A stretch of 64,000 bases of DNA from positions 1,238,498 through 1,302,497 of the forward strand of contig KN805370.1 in assembly GCA_000818945.1 (NCBI GenBank). The letters run 5' to 3'. The position numbers and the translations under genes are program-made. Shown piece after piece: positions 33,901 through 36,765 of this stretch. Numbering within the stretch: the stretch's first letter is position 1; the number at the start of each line of letters is the position of its first letter. Source of the DNA: Schizochytrium sp. CCTCC M209059 (Eukaryota; Sar; Bigyra; Thraustochytrida; Thraustochytriidae). The notes beneath the pieces are model-generated. The model was not told the DNA's origin and ran no database searches. It was given only the letters and a program-made list of their open reading frames with translations.

Positions 33901-36765
33901 GTCGATGATGATATGGCTGGCATTGCGCTCCGTGTGGGGGCAAATGGAGACTTTGTGCGCTTGGATGGTTCTCTGCGGCTGGACGCAGTCGAGGGTACGG
34001 ACATGGATCTCAGTGTTGTGTTGACTTCGCAACCGCGTAGTAAGGTGTCTGTGAGCGTGTCTGTTCTCATGCCGGAGGCCGTCGGTGACAGCGCTGGCGC
34101 AGCAGAGGGACAAGGACTCTTGAGCTTGGTCGATGCACGAGAACTGCGCTTTGATGAGTTTTCTTGGAATGTCTCTCAAAGATTGCACGTGAAGATTCCA
34201 GAGAATGAGCTCGTTGACCAGAAGACGCGCAACGGAATTCTGCGTTTCGAAAGCGAGGCCTTGGACGCTTTGTACGCCTTTGAATCGCAGGAAGTGGTTC
34301 TCGATATACTTGACAACGAGTGTCGCGTAGGCTCTTGGAGTGCGTGGTCCGTCTGTGATCAGGCGTGCGGGCCCGGCTTCGAGCGAAGACATCGGGATGC
34401 ATACTTTCCCAATGGCGGTGCTGGCGGTTGCCCATATGAGATGGTGAGTTTGCGACCTTGCAATCTGGGTTCATGCGCCTCGCTTCAGTCAAGCAGCGAG
34501 CTGGACTCGATGCTGGAAATTGGCTTTCGGTTTGCAGTCAGCGAGGGAGCGCCGGAAGCATCTGCGCACGGACGTGTCTTATCGGACGCAGCCAGAGCAC
34601 GCGCTAAAAAAGTGGACGAGCATGTTGCCAAGGCTCTCGGTCTCGACCCCAGCATGGTAGAGCTTGACAGCCTTTCGGAAGTGTCTTCCTCTGTCGAGGA
34701 CGGCAGCGAGGTCGCGGCTGGCTCGACGGTGAGCTTTGCCGTGAGCCTTGTGGTTAATGTCAACGCGAGCGTGGGCGTGCTTGCTGTGGAAACCCGCGCG
34801 CGCAGGCAGTTATCCGACCCCGGAAGCCAGCTGAGTCGTGCGATTGGAGGACGGCTCTGGACTCGCGCAGACGATGTTGTGATTCGCCGTCACAGATCTA
34901 GTGAGTTCGCTTACTACTGTGTGGCGTCAGACGCCATGTCAGATGCGCCAACTCACGCGCCAACGCGGGTGCGTGAGATGCACGCTCGAAGCGGCGGGCC
35001 GGTCCAGCTTGCGACGGAGAGTGATTGTCTCGAATGCCAGTCGAGCGTGGTTCAATATTGCTGCCCGCACGGCGCCACGTCGAACGGGACATGTCTGGTC
35101 GGTCTTGACGATGTGTCGATGGCGTTTTGCAGGCGCAGTCTCGTCCCTGCGCGAACTTGTGCCGCGGCTGCACCGTTTTCATGGAAGCTCATTATATTGT
35201 GCAGTACCGCGGGCCTGCTTGGAGCCGTACTGATGCTCTTTGTGTACTTGCAGTTACGTCCGTCGCTATGGCATGGTCAGCAGCGACGCAAGGGCAAGCG
35301 CAAGGGTCGCAAGGGCGAATGGCCTCGAGGCGCTCTCTTGAGCTCCTTTTGGCAATTTTTCGGTTGGTCAGCTGCCGTGGAGGATTCGACGGCAAGCGTG
35401 AGCAAGGGTAGCACCAGTGGTGAGACGAGGAAGCACGGACGTTTCGGAACACAGCTGTCGGCGTCCGTGGACTCTACGGAACTCCCGAGCGAGTCAGCTG
35501 GGCGCAGCGAAGCCTTTTCTGAAGCATCGGAGGCGGATGAGCGCACAAGTTTGCTGGATTCTTCGACAGCGGAAGCTGATTCGGAAAGGATTGCCCGTCT
35601 TTTCGTTCAGCGAATGGCGCCTTCAGAAGGGATGCTTGTACCTGGTGCGCGAGTGGTGGTGTTTTATGATTACGACACTAGCTACTACACGGGCAACGTC
35701 TTGCGGCAAAATGGTCTTGACGGGACGTACGCCATTCTTTTTGACGATGGTGACGAGGATGATGCGGTCGAGCCTGGAGCAATCCGATTGCTGGCAGACC
35801 TCGTCACGCTGCAGGCGTCTGGCGCAAAGCAAAAGTCTAGTACCGGGACGCTTGCGCTTGAGGATGCTCATGCAGCTTCAGCTTTGGCTTCTCCACCATC
35901 GGCCGCTTCGGGCAGGGGCGTTTCCTCCAGGGATGCGCTTCCCGTTAAGACGGGTGATATTGTTGAGGTTTTGAATGAGAGGAACGACCGTTGGCAACTT
36001 GCACGCGTCATGGAGGGCACGCGCAATGCGCACAACGAGCACTTTCGCGTGGCCTTCGATGATGGCTCTGTGGAGGCAAACGTTCCGCGGGAGCGTATCC
36101 AGCGATTTCTGCCGGTGAATACTCCCGTTCGCGTTGTCTACGGTGGCGTTGGAGCGGCCTTTCAGGGCGTCGTTGCGGCCATTGTTGGAGATGGGCAGTA
36201 CATTGTCCGATTTTCGGATGGCGCAGAGGAACCTCTTCCGCGTCAGTGGCTAAGTGCAGACGATGGGAGCATGTCTGGTGCGGACGATTCCGAACTAGAG
36301 CACGATCTGCTGAGCTTTCTGCTTCGCGGATTCGGTGCAGACGATGAGCGCGAGATCGGCTCGCAGCATCAGATCGAGGGTGGTCATTCGGGAGCAGGAG
36401 GAGGAACAGTATCAGCATCAACGTCACTCTCAGACGCCGTGGACTCGGGCCGCGTCTTTGAAGCTCTTGAGAGCGACTCTTTCGAAGTGCGTCTCGACTC
36501 GCGGCAAGGCCTTGGGCTCAAACTCGGGATGCTTCGCTCGCGTCTTGTAGTGGTGACTGGCTTTAAGCCACTCGAAAATGGGGACGTCGGTCCTGCAGAA
36601 GCATGCGGCAGACTACGCGTGCGAGACGTCCTTTTGCACATCGACGGCGAGTCAGTGCACGGTTTGAACTTTGCTGCGGTGGCCGCAAAGATCAAGCAAG
36701 CGCGACCTACGGTGAACCTTCGCTTTGGCCGCATCGAAGGGGCCTCTCTTCTCTCGAACTCTTGA
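3940..36765 (+). CDS. Giant modular single-pass cell-surface protein (about 10,941 residues)
   Basis: One frame runs 32.8 kb without an intron. First ATG is 3940 (G at -3); the frame is open further upstream, so a longer N-terminus is possible. The hydrophobic start (MLLLAVLTSVTLG) fits a signal peptide. Modules by residue: Ala/Glu-rich linker to 135; Cys-rich array 136-1656; helical region about 1740-1870; beta-helix-like section 1880-3614; fibronectin-II-like Cys modules 3801-4008; FN3-like 4035-4150; about 37 Calx-beta-like domains 4161-10127, interrupted by an EGF-like module at 8131-8171; thrombospondin-1 repeat 10128-10181 (GSWSAWSVCDQACG); one membrane span 10414-10440 followed by a Lys/Arg stop-transfer (QQRRKGKRKGRKG). 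The cytoplasmic tail has three Tudor/SH3-like modules (about 10568-10769) and a C-terminal PDZ domain (10848-10935, loop QGLGLKLG). The ectodomain suggests adhesion; the tail suggests scaffolding. Function is inference; the architecture is read directly. Confidence 0.88.
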   Translation: MLLLAVLTSVTLGDPQLETSARNDTAAAAAEAAKAARRSDAEGGASDAAGAGPAAPASSLGGEAADAANGEANHDQDAAAEAITAAAETAEGGEEDPPTTDRRQNEAGHIDNVVEDEYGIDDEDDAGLSSRLRVGEMCRADEDCRSELCCEHFRVCLPRSCRDGRLNFNETGVDCGGNACTPCAQGYGCDIDEDCLSQRCETTFRHHCLPASCTDGRKSGNETDVDCGGPMCAPCSEGYDCDTDDDCQSGLCDPETALCVDAACGNGIRDGEETGVDCGGLDCPPCEQGQACLSNRDCLSGACDADAGICVDRSCMNGVLDGNETDVDCGGPQCMPCGLGAVCRDPGDCVGSISRFSEDQGSFEVEVTCHPDALHCTLASCLNGVLDGNETSVDCGGAFCPPCLDGSECAADADCKSGLCSPDVGLCMPASCRDGLLNGNETDVDCGNICGPCAAGKDCDAASDCVSGLCDPALGTCLDASCVDGRKNGLETDQDCGGPTCSRCPAGATCVANDDCESRDCCEHRRVCLPEHCSNRVIDGFETDVDCGGPDCSPCPDARQCDADADCASGVCDDEDGLCLPATCRNGLLDGNETDVDCAGGCHKCSEGSFCRADPDCLSGVCDDDMGVCVPSSCRNGEQDGDETDIDCAGDCAPCAVGASCVVDADCVSRTCDADTGVCLAAHCRDRLLNGNETDIDCAGPDCLPCENGRHCIADSDCTSGVCDPSTARCLNQFCADHMLNGNETAVDCGGPDCLPCEDGTECLADRDCRSGRCNPDSNLCMPSSCFDGELNGNETDIDCGNVCGPCAAGRDCQRASDCASGLCDPEQGICLDASCVDGIKNGLETAVDCGGPVCGRCADGETCLSHTDCHNQHCCEVHGVCLEAHCSNRIIDGNETDLNCGGDCSPCDDGLLCERNTDCLSETCHDGVCIPATCRNGRRDANETDTDCGGPACPPCSIGDKCEHARDCLADEAFCDLAHGVCFPLSCRNGRLDGAETDVDCSGDCPPCEDGYRCEDGADCLSGACDLDMGICVPPTCTDGLLNGNETGVDCGGICAPCARGIGCFADDDCASGLLCEPHRQLCAPSTCFDGILNGNETDVDCGFDCAPCDNGQECISARDCKDLCSEDRGICMPYSCTDGLRNGLETDTDCGGPFCPECTNLHLCAEDRDCLSGFCDPRLSRCIPRQCNDGIRNGNETGVDCAGGCAPCPRGERCLQDPDCESGLRCDPERQTCAPVACFDGVMSANETDVDCGGPDCAPCMEPLATCVADRDCAVPLQCDELLHQCVPADPMARKLLLLPASCKDGIQNYDETDVDCGGPLCLPCNETGLSCARDEDCAGDLRCGGAALCVKDTCLNNVQDGTETDVDCGGASCAPCADNHTCQSADDCVSKVCKDNLCIPGSCSDGVLNNAEADIDCGGPNCEKACAEFSSCNGNSDCAGDLICDEDAARCVQPQCAGGVCGGDACLPCAVGRTCQSADDCASHVCSLVSHLCLPNHCANNMQDADEADIDCGGAACDGCALGAACSNPADCAQGLLCSPADSTCRPASCLDGIQNGLETYPDCGGPQCPPCQEVGEATCLLDRDCASGLCSADGECIARTCANHVKDAEETDVDCGGPFCAACDNGAQCADNDDCSSSFCDRVLGVCAPPAAEEDWITDCNGRKLTNAECASARLGYTSCEQHLNDDLCDDGTFISDAGVSIVLNCPAHQCDRGACGACRTASGGLDPVGGSLLSARSSYVLPGIDTAALPESEAAQVWAEMYARLHNGAAEVFAGPQDLMIHLRDLRKLAEVDFAQYDDQVLGFHYGDFFRYVDYLGLAKPEMLCQPQFGCRLSTHLGPAIDAFAHVIMSFYDFSAMPETDIVVDGSHDPMNRVLLDGFFLGTQANQGAEARKTLRLTGSIRVGRLSVVGRGGVLDLTDATSLHLEQGVVVLPGGKIRLGGAVTLTGSDRGFMLVMGELEVASSEMHDEGHHEEQDLEHSSAVMPLIDLARVDVFGRAIVRQGAGVLLSPRTMLSVMPGASMHLEGDLAFRCTSMGKDCRMRNMGHLQIEGSATIDARVINDGLLDVNRGSFRAAFGLQNRGVVRIAPGAIWDVPGADALIELSGNPLRENEFGLKSLLMQTAGPSEVLGKSSVLLHQLQQSSKSMIPQVIVRGALRVEAGGQLQVTEGAFLTAVGACSLELLEGASLFVRDAQVVLAPVSGDPANGLNCARETPLLAGELGVHGRGAAVRAFLDTASRIRVEGRVHLSDGGTIAVEHPENMVTSRRSLSSAASGGSATSATTVFSQPVVANGDLVIPLGQSVAFASSLVHTGALTVHGSVSFEGYTLLAHRVNNEGRIVVGSSGNVLIAGMYSGNGFLKVNGQLYFGGAGTVSGDLVNTGRVHVGVESRAVITEFERNLFSYDAESLSGRRLMACPDGVHTTNVRLDMGASAGVGVEWTLPVSTCEDYPSETVLLEALGRQLGLPSTSGLSVRAGSAGSSSGAQTLRRSLQQTRGVWARRDQTPEASLSATAVSGVEGGSLALAFARAQGVEIDISRAASVDFNGRILDTGGLFVADDGDMAVHGVVSIDRPMQNFGRMYIGPNAQVEFVRALDSAGNVTIDGNVTVSDETIYSQDVYIRGSLHVTSTGNVTFEAMLETSGSLSVEEGGGVAIFGASTFDEDSFFICDGELELGYGSSVLIYGDFAVTETGSTIVDGAQIDVFSPAVYFDGTYFQTKGAFVSVEDGGVLVFEGDFSSDENAQISIESRGKLRFMGNSIFAQDLVTGAAFRIATEQYVALSSKGTIVLGRTATLAMEGTELRSTGGLEAKEGSTMTCTASESKLSLHSAVVDGLLAVNNSCVVMFSGYSAIGGSVTVSQDAVVVVQATRLTLDQGALWTSEGILTIDQDAALVAKGRIRSLGRTINRGRLLVASEVTAPSIFGSSLESQGTVTFAGAGILRGSSQFSGDLTIDVGGALYLDGAMVSVTGAFSHDGILHTGPDALSSFTCSSTECTSTTDSRLEGAGSVTLAEGSEWELLGTVQAPVTASGNWQVLNTAKLYVGGQASIGSPLRNEGTLYVTTDADAIFTGAMVSTGETQVDGVMVLSGVSAEFDGQIGGTGTLVVGSGCRAGFLGDGLLRGGLQVREGGAATIWSSSFDVAGTSENAGDLLVGTGAALHFVSDGLGKALAQSGSAQFVNSGSFRNDGNVTLSTLAVLGGSLESYGAWVVSSTGEATIIGLAEIREGEWIVEDGEVVIDTEGELTVFGNATLVSSESSFVQVAGTLTIDVQATADIHGACASSSTAVINVLGAFVLGASADLQGYLEVNGGALLVANLVVSSGSSEKGAVAHDVSLVAGEISVQSGARLQIEGGLTARRDIFVMPGAELIFTADSMSKLLSSGDDGPQLVSVGTLIVDQDASLSSAVDIINTGEIEIHGTLELDGGTIELRQLARAIRDVVPEYLLSDLGEISDDDIGGLTVLEGGTLAGWAFLEGDLLSEGTVRPGSDLDPAGVLSVSGTFTSRVTAVLDVVLTPADNATMPLYGTLDVQGEVDLEGTVRVTLDQFYSDTMRLSPLLAARSGLDLSTETAFEASGPAEYTFSADGFVDQTSVGGDPRDVLHVDVESAISLGGRRELSAAYAEDTPSSSSSRSDPNASEEDSHVDAARARARMENGTHILDIWLGGVRSIEPSRVRRLVHTIESYLGMTPEVKTQKKTHMPGFFDARAMEVVSRRSGRSSPSDYRGGVQITLAFHCPSIFECRSFCETLNQLQRIIDQDLSERLHALGVHSLSMRSSTCAAVRDKIHASSRLSPPVCVSDGERGTFLTPGVACHEACSCVGNLCSCFMRNGKWAGCTCGPFSANKQGASQDRAELAMSTLGELAHPRIACDTNGLGDVKSGTPCVFPFWFDGQEHHECIGSGWGGEGFCVVQGKMAGCKCAASPRVGLSDASDVMSSLDPSGRASARQVPTCVTDGSGAAAKGDACVFPIIHKGVTHFRCIDRDTNGGWCYNNRGERGGCSCSPESNVTSTSDTAASTSSFASAQDEAEMTSQSALLWRVAAGTRLEDSIAVRFRASQRTQVWLYALLAGSARPEKDDILACADSDDDDAFFASVLAVGGGQEQEGVLEGLEANTAYDIYVCPEHPEGEIVILRSVRTQRGKGRRLLALGEEERGRLIVVDAALELWEGDGTVQEYALKLDRQPDAPVTVTVVLPPRDQLDASPQELFFTAGNWNTSQYVQVYARDDGVLEDDPHTVVIHHRMDSTDARFVVDEGEDNAETIDVIVHDLMHGLDGSAALHVRPGKLELNEGGPAGVYTIKLAHEPSAPVTVSVMVPPGDDVEVEPTKLTFSPANWSETQRIVIRAIDDRIEEDFLQVVQLHHQLVSSDDSFSSAEAPVVLVFVNDTQSQGDEPAFSVSPSSLDLVEGESAMLKIQLSNNSIPPAQDVVMTFEATRAANFDPSRLVFSPSDWNVPRSVVMQIPRDGIVEPEGSASRFSQVSFSVASKDFIYNGLSIDSLPLRVLDADVPGLVLSTTRVEGLRESSPSEVGVFDVWLAAAPLDGALVRVDLTAYDGFCLDRRHGPAFHLGPCVLDADCTLAAAGDALSRSVECVKETGVYLNMTETTLFFDVDNWRIPQTVTLRPYVDTRVEAPMHLSKIGLVMSSDRDERFVNAKCFQVEPGYMNGVAFVEASECAVLAEIEDADIAAVEFSPALLTLELAEASSSRSSSAVATAVYNVTLASRPWAAVTMNLDISAPGLVVEPRQLVFGPSSWMIPQLARVSADSDIGEADQYTAIVAHEAISPDRAYDQLVEELTVQVIQDASTRIVLSKHSVTVSEDGLVETVEVRLARKPQVSMLHAERAVLVDFYVSNGHCIESVSGALRPRTLRCVSDVDCQDAAMGPNEELFCARSDRVRVVPSRLSFSASNWALPQRITISAIDDAVALSTSVVRTLVVPRASSTDPLFNDGMAVCVAMDDKGNCLEFDNSTASRGSVVVAVFDNDEAGLQVSPTSLRIAENLAEEDLASSLLTIQLASRPSAPVRVSAVVAASDVHRLSVVPAVLEIAPEAWAMPHTVQLLPVDNDFAESEDEQDVTVVLESTSADPAYASLKESVIAKVINDDVDGISLSVDEVTLNKDGHTSFYNVSLRSNPRDRVRVELSVRLPVEVIAPRSHALHFDQNNWNIPQRVSLRALDDGHTSCETVLSKGSPTVHCPPTVVRVVHTDVSSPNGASATLSVKVVDRHSGLSVWPQAVVVRERGSPQVVNVLLHDRPQKRVALRLALVGEGADRVEMSVRGPIVFTPENWDVVRSITLVAPEDVAAHPDARVRLEMTIEASNADARFSEGVLHPVEITVVDDDGAGLRVSSRQIYLEEDHAGSIHGSVIHVALSSRPKGEVVVESHVSAEELAVWPSTLTFDANNWHLPQDVHVSAVNDDIAEPLGVRTSRLVLRTMSSTDVDYFALDNVEIQALVRDDDIAGVALSAGATSSASGLLLEGQSKRFFVRLLSEPRGEVTVRAAPITGTCVSPAHVLTNEGCSIAHPCSRFEDTCEHDTKAWTFPSQVDFSQESWSDPQEIWVGAFGDRVLEDKVHSGLVAFSAQSVGDSLYDRDDLAFFLDDALLANGTLRMEIVDDDIAGMRIDLPGSQGIISLDEGQSIDIPVRLHSRPLAPVTVRISEHGLGFLALDRDLLVFNRSNWEREQLVRVVAVADEYAWADSRRFSSLSVDADSLDPSYSLLSPVDVEVEIRDLDAVGLDLVTGYAAAENAVLTEGESLVYGVRLKSKPWVSLTHEAMAATVTLHAMDGFCRSRSLGALPDYTSPCSFDGHCDEAQQYCFKLATVDVRPAQLVFTSENWNELQLVTVNALEDDILEPLRQSTFVSHRIQSPDPVYASQSAVQLPVAVEEANEAALILSRHSVTLREGGPGEVYTVRLSSRPWSSVTVSVSSSSEVVTSRREVVIEPSAWFKEHALTVTAVEDGIRELPRPHRARLVHRVSSADPFYNGVRSTDLLCNIFDPEDKDADEDGVSSAMLVVLHDREGSIPFDSMDLIVDEAADSTAGTLTFYVSLARKPTGRVDVAVRPFSGHCVTGEGVASEELFCSNNADCKAYCDNPTCLEQSRCDVSTKIRTLMPSDTLSFLESDWQEPKAVHVVAFQDALSESVQHRTKIILEASSALDPDYDRYLFGVFVDIIDRDVARIDARLDVEDLHEGQAAAYSLRLSSRPLTVVAVQISGSPGVEFSACPESTVCEVVFGPQNWSVPVQIPFTVRDDDYADGDALSNRRQVHIAHHTVTADERFKGLSETMIISVVDDDEAGVRLSSSSLLVSESGVGSFYTAQLKSRPRDRFCARYGSGIDVDTSRPCETDADCVLPFSQAVPRGASFSEIVRSSNARCLRARFADLGSGSDTDALIARLDVKVPGGFCLIGEAKKPKYNMLCSEDADCNLGPGGLRNRCLLDTTVRLVGQDASFTALNWSQPVRVQVIAIPDHVAEIPVMHVPLRHLVDSSDPAHRAWNTDLVVGITDADIAGLVLSAESLHFADDALKQYTVKLRSKPLDAVRVSVSLTAKGFEVVHQGARGNSVLRFDATNWDAAQVVTVTGQNGLAMEDETSSLVHTLSSRDESYGLLEAVEVPIAVESRSRHDVVVSTTHIVVEEGGQAAAFSVHLARRPENDEDVMVQIRLPGGHCEAIARDEEPAFGSMCSVGSDCALGNECIQGTKAFANADELRFTASSWSAPQVVIVQAFDDDIVEAFEDHALITLSASNAANPAVVRVTIVDNDLPGVAWDDTISAGRLQATVGRPNQFGLRLHSKPWTNVTIVLSTEGARGKVLLSTSRVHFSPDDWDQDQWLEVTSDRVDSFRVVARSNSNDARFSASGLPPQNLLVDVIADALDSINVVFSANSISLDEGESQTYSLRLQPTSAGQPFPSSSSFSPLESHEDAAERFELTIQSASPNLEVSPSYARVSMGGTLNITVTAMEDVKKSGVQDLMLSHVLSFDGVQEIWELPVSVGDDENGAVYIAPRSLQLNAVQGSSVSYKVRLADHVSDSLRVRPSQATGLCVDEDGVLTGQPCDGACDCADLGVPRVLVSPAAGIDLKRGETASFEVMTNPDAAHFATDLWETSWVTLLHGSDDTMTLPTVTVHLPSTNVQAELLVESEALQGCGAAHSAQVRVKLASRPVANVEVRVRSGSVLMQTDDEDCVAVQSRVAYHSSQERAIVGLEDAVPKRLLSWIEGTNGFVVFGMEREVSKLTRWLSPGVFEFEICSDPLCQTTHQRVSGISSKLGAEAYFFPSATQAYMFATWGCNGSDKRPGISLSKDSLVFSPSTWATWQTLRAELLCGEGAPAEMASMAPSLRLETSTHASSSFPGIAKDLLYENITTKISVRAPSARTKALKLSLEQLTLSKSLEGDAQYSYSVSLAGPQEVLASQGKKSAFVRVHIIPSMHICEGVVCSPALDAACSCESTAIAGHGKVEVSPSVLDFSTSNWNVGQRVVVSVPAKAIDAHLAFAQGAASLVHITESLDPIYNGMRASLPVVVEKAASSGVAFDTSVLYLSENGAPAHVQVTLQSMPLAERVQVRLHGPSELSFAPATLDFLQAEWDTPQTVALLATPSDACGLKPFVGIVYPSSHCSGDALYNQEGRAGPGVEVVAMDRDWAGVSLSADRVRVRDSVPARVNVSLTSAPSSEVVIRVVIPERLIRMRKEDPCTGAVSHDNRTVSLLTASPLELTFGASNWSVAQSIELIDASPEVSEEVAAHGLQEVRFEVFSADGNYNGPLLRRDTCERSAWSVRHPDLEAEMLRGQMVSLPGTSFTCSQSAGSEICCPLVSAPVLIAEVESLIWGPAPALTSVNMSTSGRHLIAMFDQPVSEASQSTVCADIFAGTSEVYTRCGSQGAEPTLPVETAFGADAVCRWIDATVVSVALGAGARAIPHQWIHLAQHRIRASSHSQRFSTGAVPILPVGTGSSYGVFDSLLVPPAPGRVKVSKSSMQSAVSPVRLESFEWAGLHHNTSLEYSFVLVPFGRKFGDECMSKTRLPLSHGFGSDPVLTAVIPAGEWSVLGLARATANEYANVQGEHQVIAEESCVAAGKILASEVDLGKQSLRDYMRDEIAAHGDDGDRVVQILSVWAAEIFPHLRAPAGVLDPHCSSNADCGPLGSCEADSSWTSRQHNVCQCPPSRYGLHCEHFAPAEDETIALLTSMLEAVRSGKLMGRPALALLSQFPTSHADAKLRLDVATITLQSFGGRTHTEDAMVLERLVGSTLDGINRRLLESKVGVPDRLSACGTESASLLQTQAMVPLLKLLPRDRTYMFGESLADQDITVFVSNEAGARPSRSVLAHDPFLCETASPVVVVLGQEPGDQVRVRGLPSLSGKRDGLVCMGRGSDGRVLQGACTGASDDCSCTVPNGPGALYIGLFHVASPGLVLESISDYESELSIREGVTSELRIRLASAPHGDRVEVSLGGSEESEKDGSLRCVNAQDGTLGRNCVHSLSDCENPLVEFCVSVTPAGDLVRFEPSTFVFSKANWNEGQTVRITSEDVALAGPATRTIQAVATITSADDLRFLNVQDSVPITVHARHVAKLSAVPSTLALQESDLGYKTVVVKVGAKPRAGLRIEAVFDDRKLQVSPRSVRVDPAAWAKGATFKVRAINDDVTQALVQYDADLSFKLHQYQTSDGGLADPVFSALLDEDAIVKVPTTILDDETSGILVNQSSLTLVEGGPPGRISVRLTQAPAAGAVFVRAEIRDGMCLSIAQGLGAARQSCASSSDCSPGYTCFRQTGVQVAPSSRSVLRFDASNFADDQLISLTAFEDDFVEGTHEVKIFLEVSGSLDSSFSRVESVPLRVTILESASGRPEPGLWALADPFGGAEKQSPGVLNVVEGGRLVQYGVRLATRPLGEVVVDIHIESESMASSMLRLSALPSAADDMTSSTAQLRFNHLNWDISQAVRVEAHDVDAHFRARHDTATVLHTLGSSTDSVYNRAGLQTGASVEVKVVNDNVPALRADVSHVVLEEGEIAGLRIKLAAAPEATDSVRVRVMASHGRCVSMDSGFTATTCTENATCHGENDGEDSWCFANSHLSASPEELHFTHGNWNIWQTIRVEALLDHVNDGDALMTNVRLVSSSSNAAFDGLDLAVVVSVVDVDVTGLSFVTSTLGMADGSGVKPEALLSVTEGSTAQYAVSLASRPLAPVYVSVLQWPLRIDAEVVAEPSTMLFTEDDWDEPRVVVVSPLNDGLHWPTSSVEDKDGFLALRHVIETQAADFRDLPFVDLGVNVSTDEEPFLRITLDDDYNELLRVFEQDGDSRAAHYEVVLMAPPPSKSVPTIVHVDAASGFCTQSVAGIEVSHVVVRDSFCSKDADCERGQTCFTGTKVSVSPTALEFTAETWSVPQRVAVVALDDDIAEEPIHLGRIRHHATRQGLDLGFAETLLVEVVDDDMASIALDRDHIHIVEGEEADVSFQVRLTSEPLSPVLIDLLVEPESYGGLLELSTSSVEIAPSDWAKWHTVHVRAPADDVASGRPLLLQLAHRAVSLDPNYRALEQTLIVERIDAHNPEIQVMLGSSDDLEVSEDGAAVQFSVALGSRPLAPVRLLIDVSRGFCRKESSGSRLHGASSSAPLPDFGRPCGARGSMVLLHPATRGGPQECECMLGMGLSADRRWLSFTPNDWDLAQVVTVVADDDNFAEPATHSGWIRVALDRDGTADAVYRSRYSGDHGGSDGIVTWLSLSIVDNDAAGMRADTQVIVDEQMQEVYNLALMSRPFGDVHVSIGASADLGISPTSVIVSPAAWNSPQSIHASLLGMVGGTGETSQNTLRETIVEIKHTVTASSDPAYEQMPLLVETALLVSGRAPRLRITSLDQKSDEEDAFLPLIVEEGSHGASFNVALNAEPTGDVYVYMDVPAGVCEGVSGPRFDQGCSRDHDCATGLVCRKETGLVVSPTELHFSRLSWSTPQVVTVSKAGNTVDERSSPMQDHWHVVPLSCGIKSSSDDQYAAVTTREVPIQVVDDDMAGIALRVGANGDFVRLDGSLRLDAVEGTDMDLSVVLTSQPRSKVSVSVSVLMPEAVGDSAGAAEGQGLLSLVDARELRFDEFSWNVSQRLHVKIPENELVDQKTRNGILRFESEALDALYAFESQEVVLDILDNECRVGSWSAWSVCDQACGPGFERRHRDAYFPNGGAGGCPYEMVSLRPCNLGSCASLQSSSELDSMLEIGFRFAVSEGAPEASAHGRVLSDAARARAKKVDEHVAKALGLDPSMVELDSLSEVSSSVEDGSEVAAGSTVSFAVSLVVNVNASVGVLAVETRARRQLSDPGSQLSRAIGGRLWTRADDVVIRRHRSSEFAYYCVASDAMSDAPTHAPTRVREMHARSGGPVQLATESDCLECQSSVVQYCCPHGATSNGTCLVGLDDVSMAFCRRSLVPARTCAAAAPFSWKLIILCSTAGLLGAVLMLFVYLQLRPSLWHGQQRRKGKRKGRKGEWPRGALLSSFWQFFGWSAAVEDSTASVSKGSTSGETRKHGRFGTQLSASVDSTELPSESAGRSEAFSEASEADERTSLLDSSTAEADSERIARLFVQRMAPSEGMLVPGARVVVFYDYDTSYYTGNVLRQNGLDGTYAILFDDGDEDDAVEPGAIRLLADLVTLQASGAKQKSSTGTLALEDAHAASALASPPSAASGRGVSSRDALPVKTGDIVEVLNERNDRWQLARVMEGTRNAHNEHFRVAFDDGSVEANVPRERIQRFLPVNTPVRVVYGGVGAAFQGVVAAIVGDGQYIVRFSDGAEEPLPRQWLSADDGSMSGADDSELEHDLLSFLLRGFGADDEREIGSQHQIEGGHSGAGGGTVSASTSLSDAVDSGRVFEALESDSFEVRLDSRQGLGLKLGMLRSRLVVVTGFKPLENGDVGPAEACGRLRVRDVLLHIDGESVHGLNFAAVAAKIKQARPTVNLRFGRIEGASLLSNS
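4345..8905 (+). repeat. Array of 28-29 Cys-rich ~50-residue repeats in the giant protein
   Basis: The consensus is SC.DG..NGNETDVDCGG..C.PC..G..C....DC.SG.CD...G.C. I count 28 recognisable units plus one degenerate unit near 8300-8350. Each unit has about eight cysteines, so it is probably an extracellular disulfide-bonded module. A higher-order period is visible. Units 6-8 (from about 5230) carry the order NICGPCAAG, DASCVDGRKNGLETD, SRDCCEH, CSNRVIDG. This order is repeated closely by units 13-15 (from about 6290), seven units or about 1,060 bp later. Similar CxDGxxNGxETDxDCGG motifs are known from bacterial and protist surface proteins; their function is not established. Confidence 0.92.
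9570..14780 (+). other. Beta-helix-like section of the giant protein
   Basis: About 1,730 residues show short alternating hydrophobic strands with Gly/Asn turns (for example GSLSVEEGGGVAIFG and GELELGYGSSVLIYG), at roughly 20-24-residue spacing and without cysteine regularity. The section ends with GGTLAGWAFLEGDLLSEG followed by PGSDLDPAGVLSVSG. That ending resembles the closing turns of bacterial autotransporter passengers and other right-handed parallel beta-helices. The fold is inferred from the pattern only. It lies between the Cys-rich array and the fibronectin-II-like modules. Confidence 0.6.
16420..34320 (+). repeat. About 37 tandem Calx-beta-like domains in the giant protein
   Basis: Each unit is about 110-170 residues. 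It follows the scheme V.EGG...Y.V.L...P...V.V.V......V.P..L.F...NW..PQ.V.V.A.DD...E, then S.DP.Y and V.DDD.AG. I count about 37 occurrences of the NW/SW..PQ core between about 16590 and 34180. EGG at the start and DDD.AG at the end are typical of Calx-beta-like Ca2+-binding sandwich domains. Units are well diverged at DNA level, so the array is old rather than freshly amplified. About fifteen units carry a Cys-rich insert at an equivalent position (for example FCLDRRHG..., HCIESVSG..., GHCEAIARD...). Between about 27400 and 28500 the pattern is broken by a different region with an EGF-like module. Confidence 0.85.
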
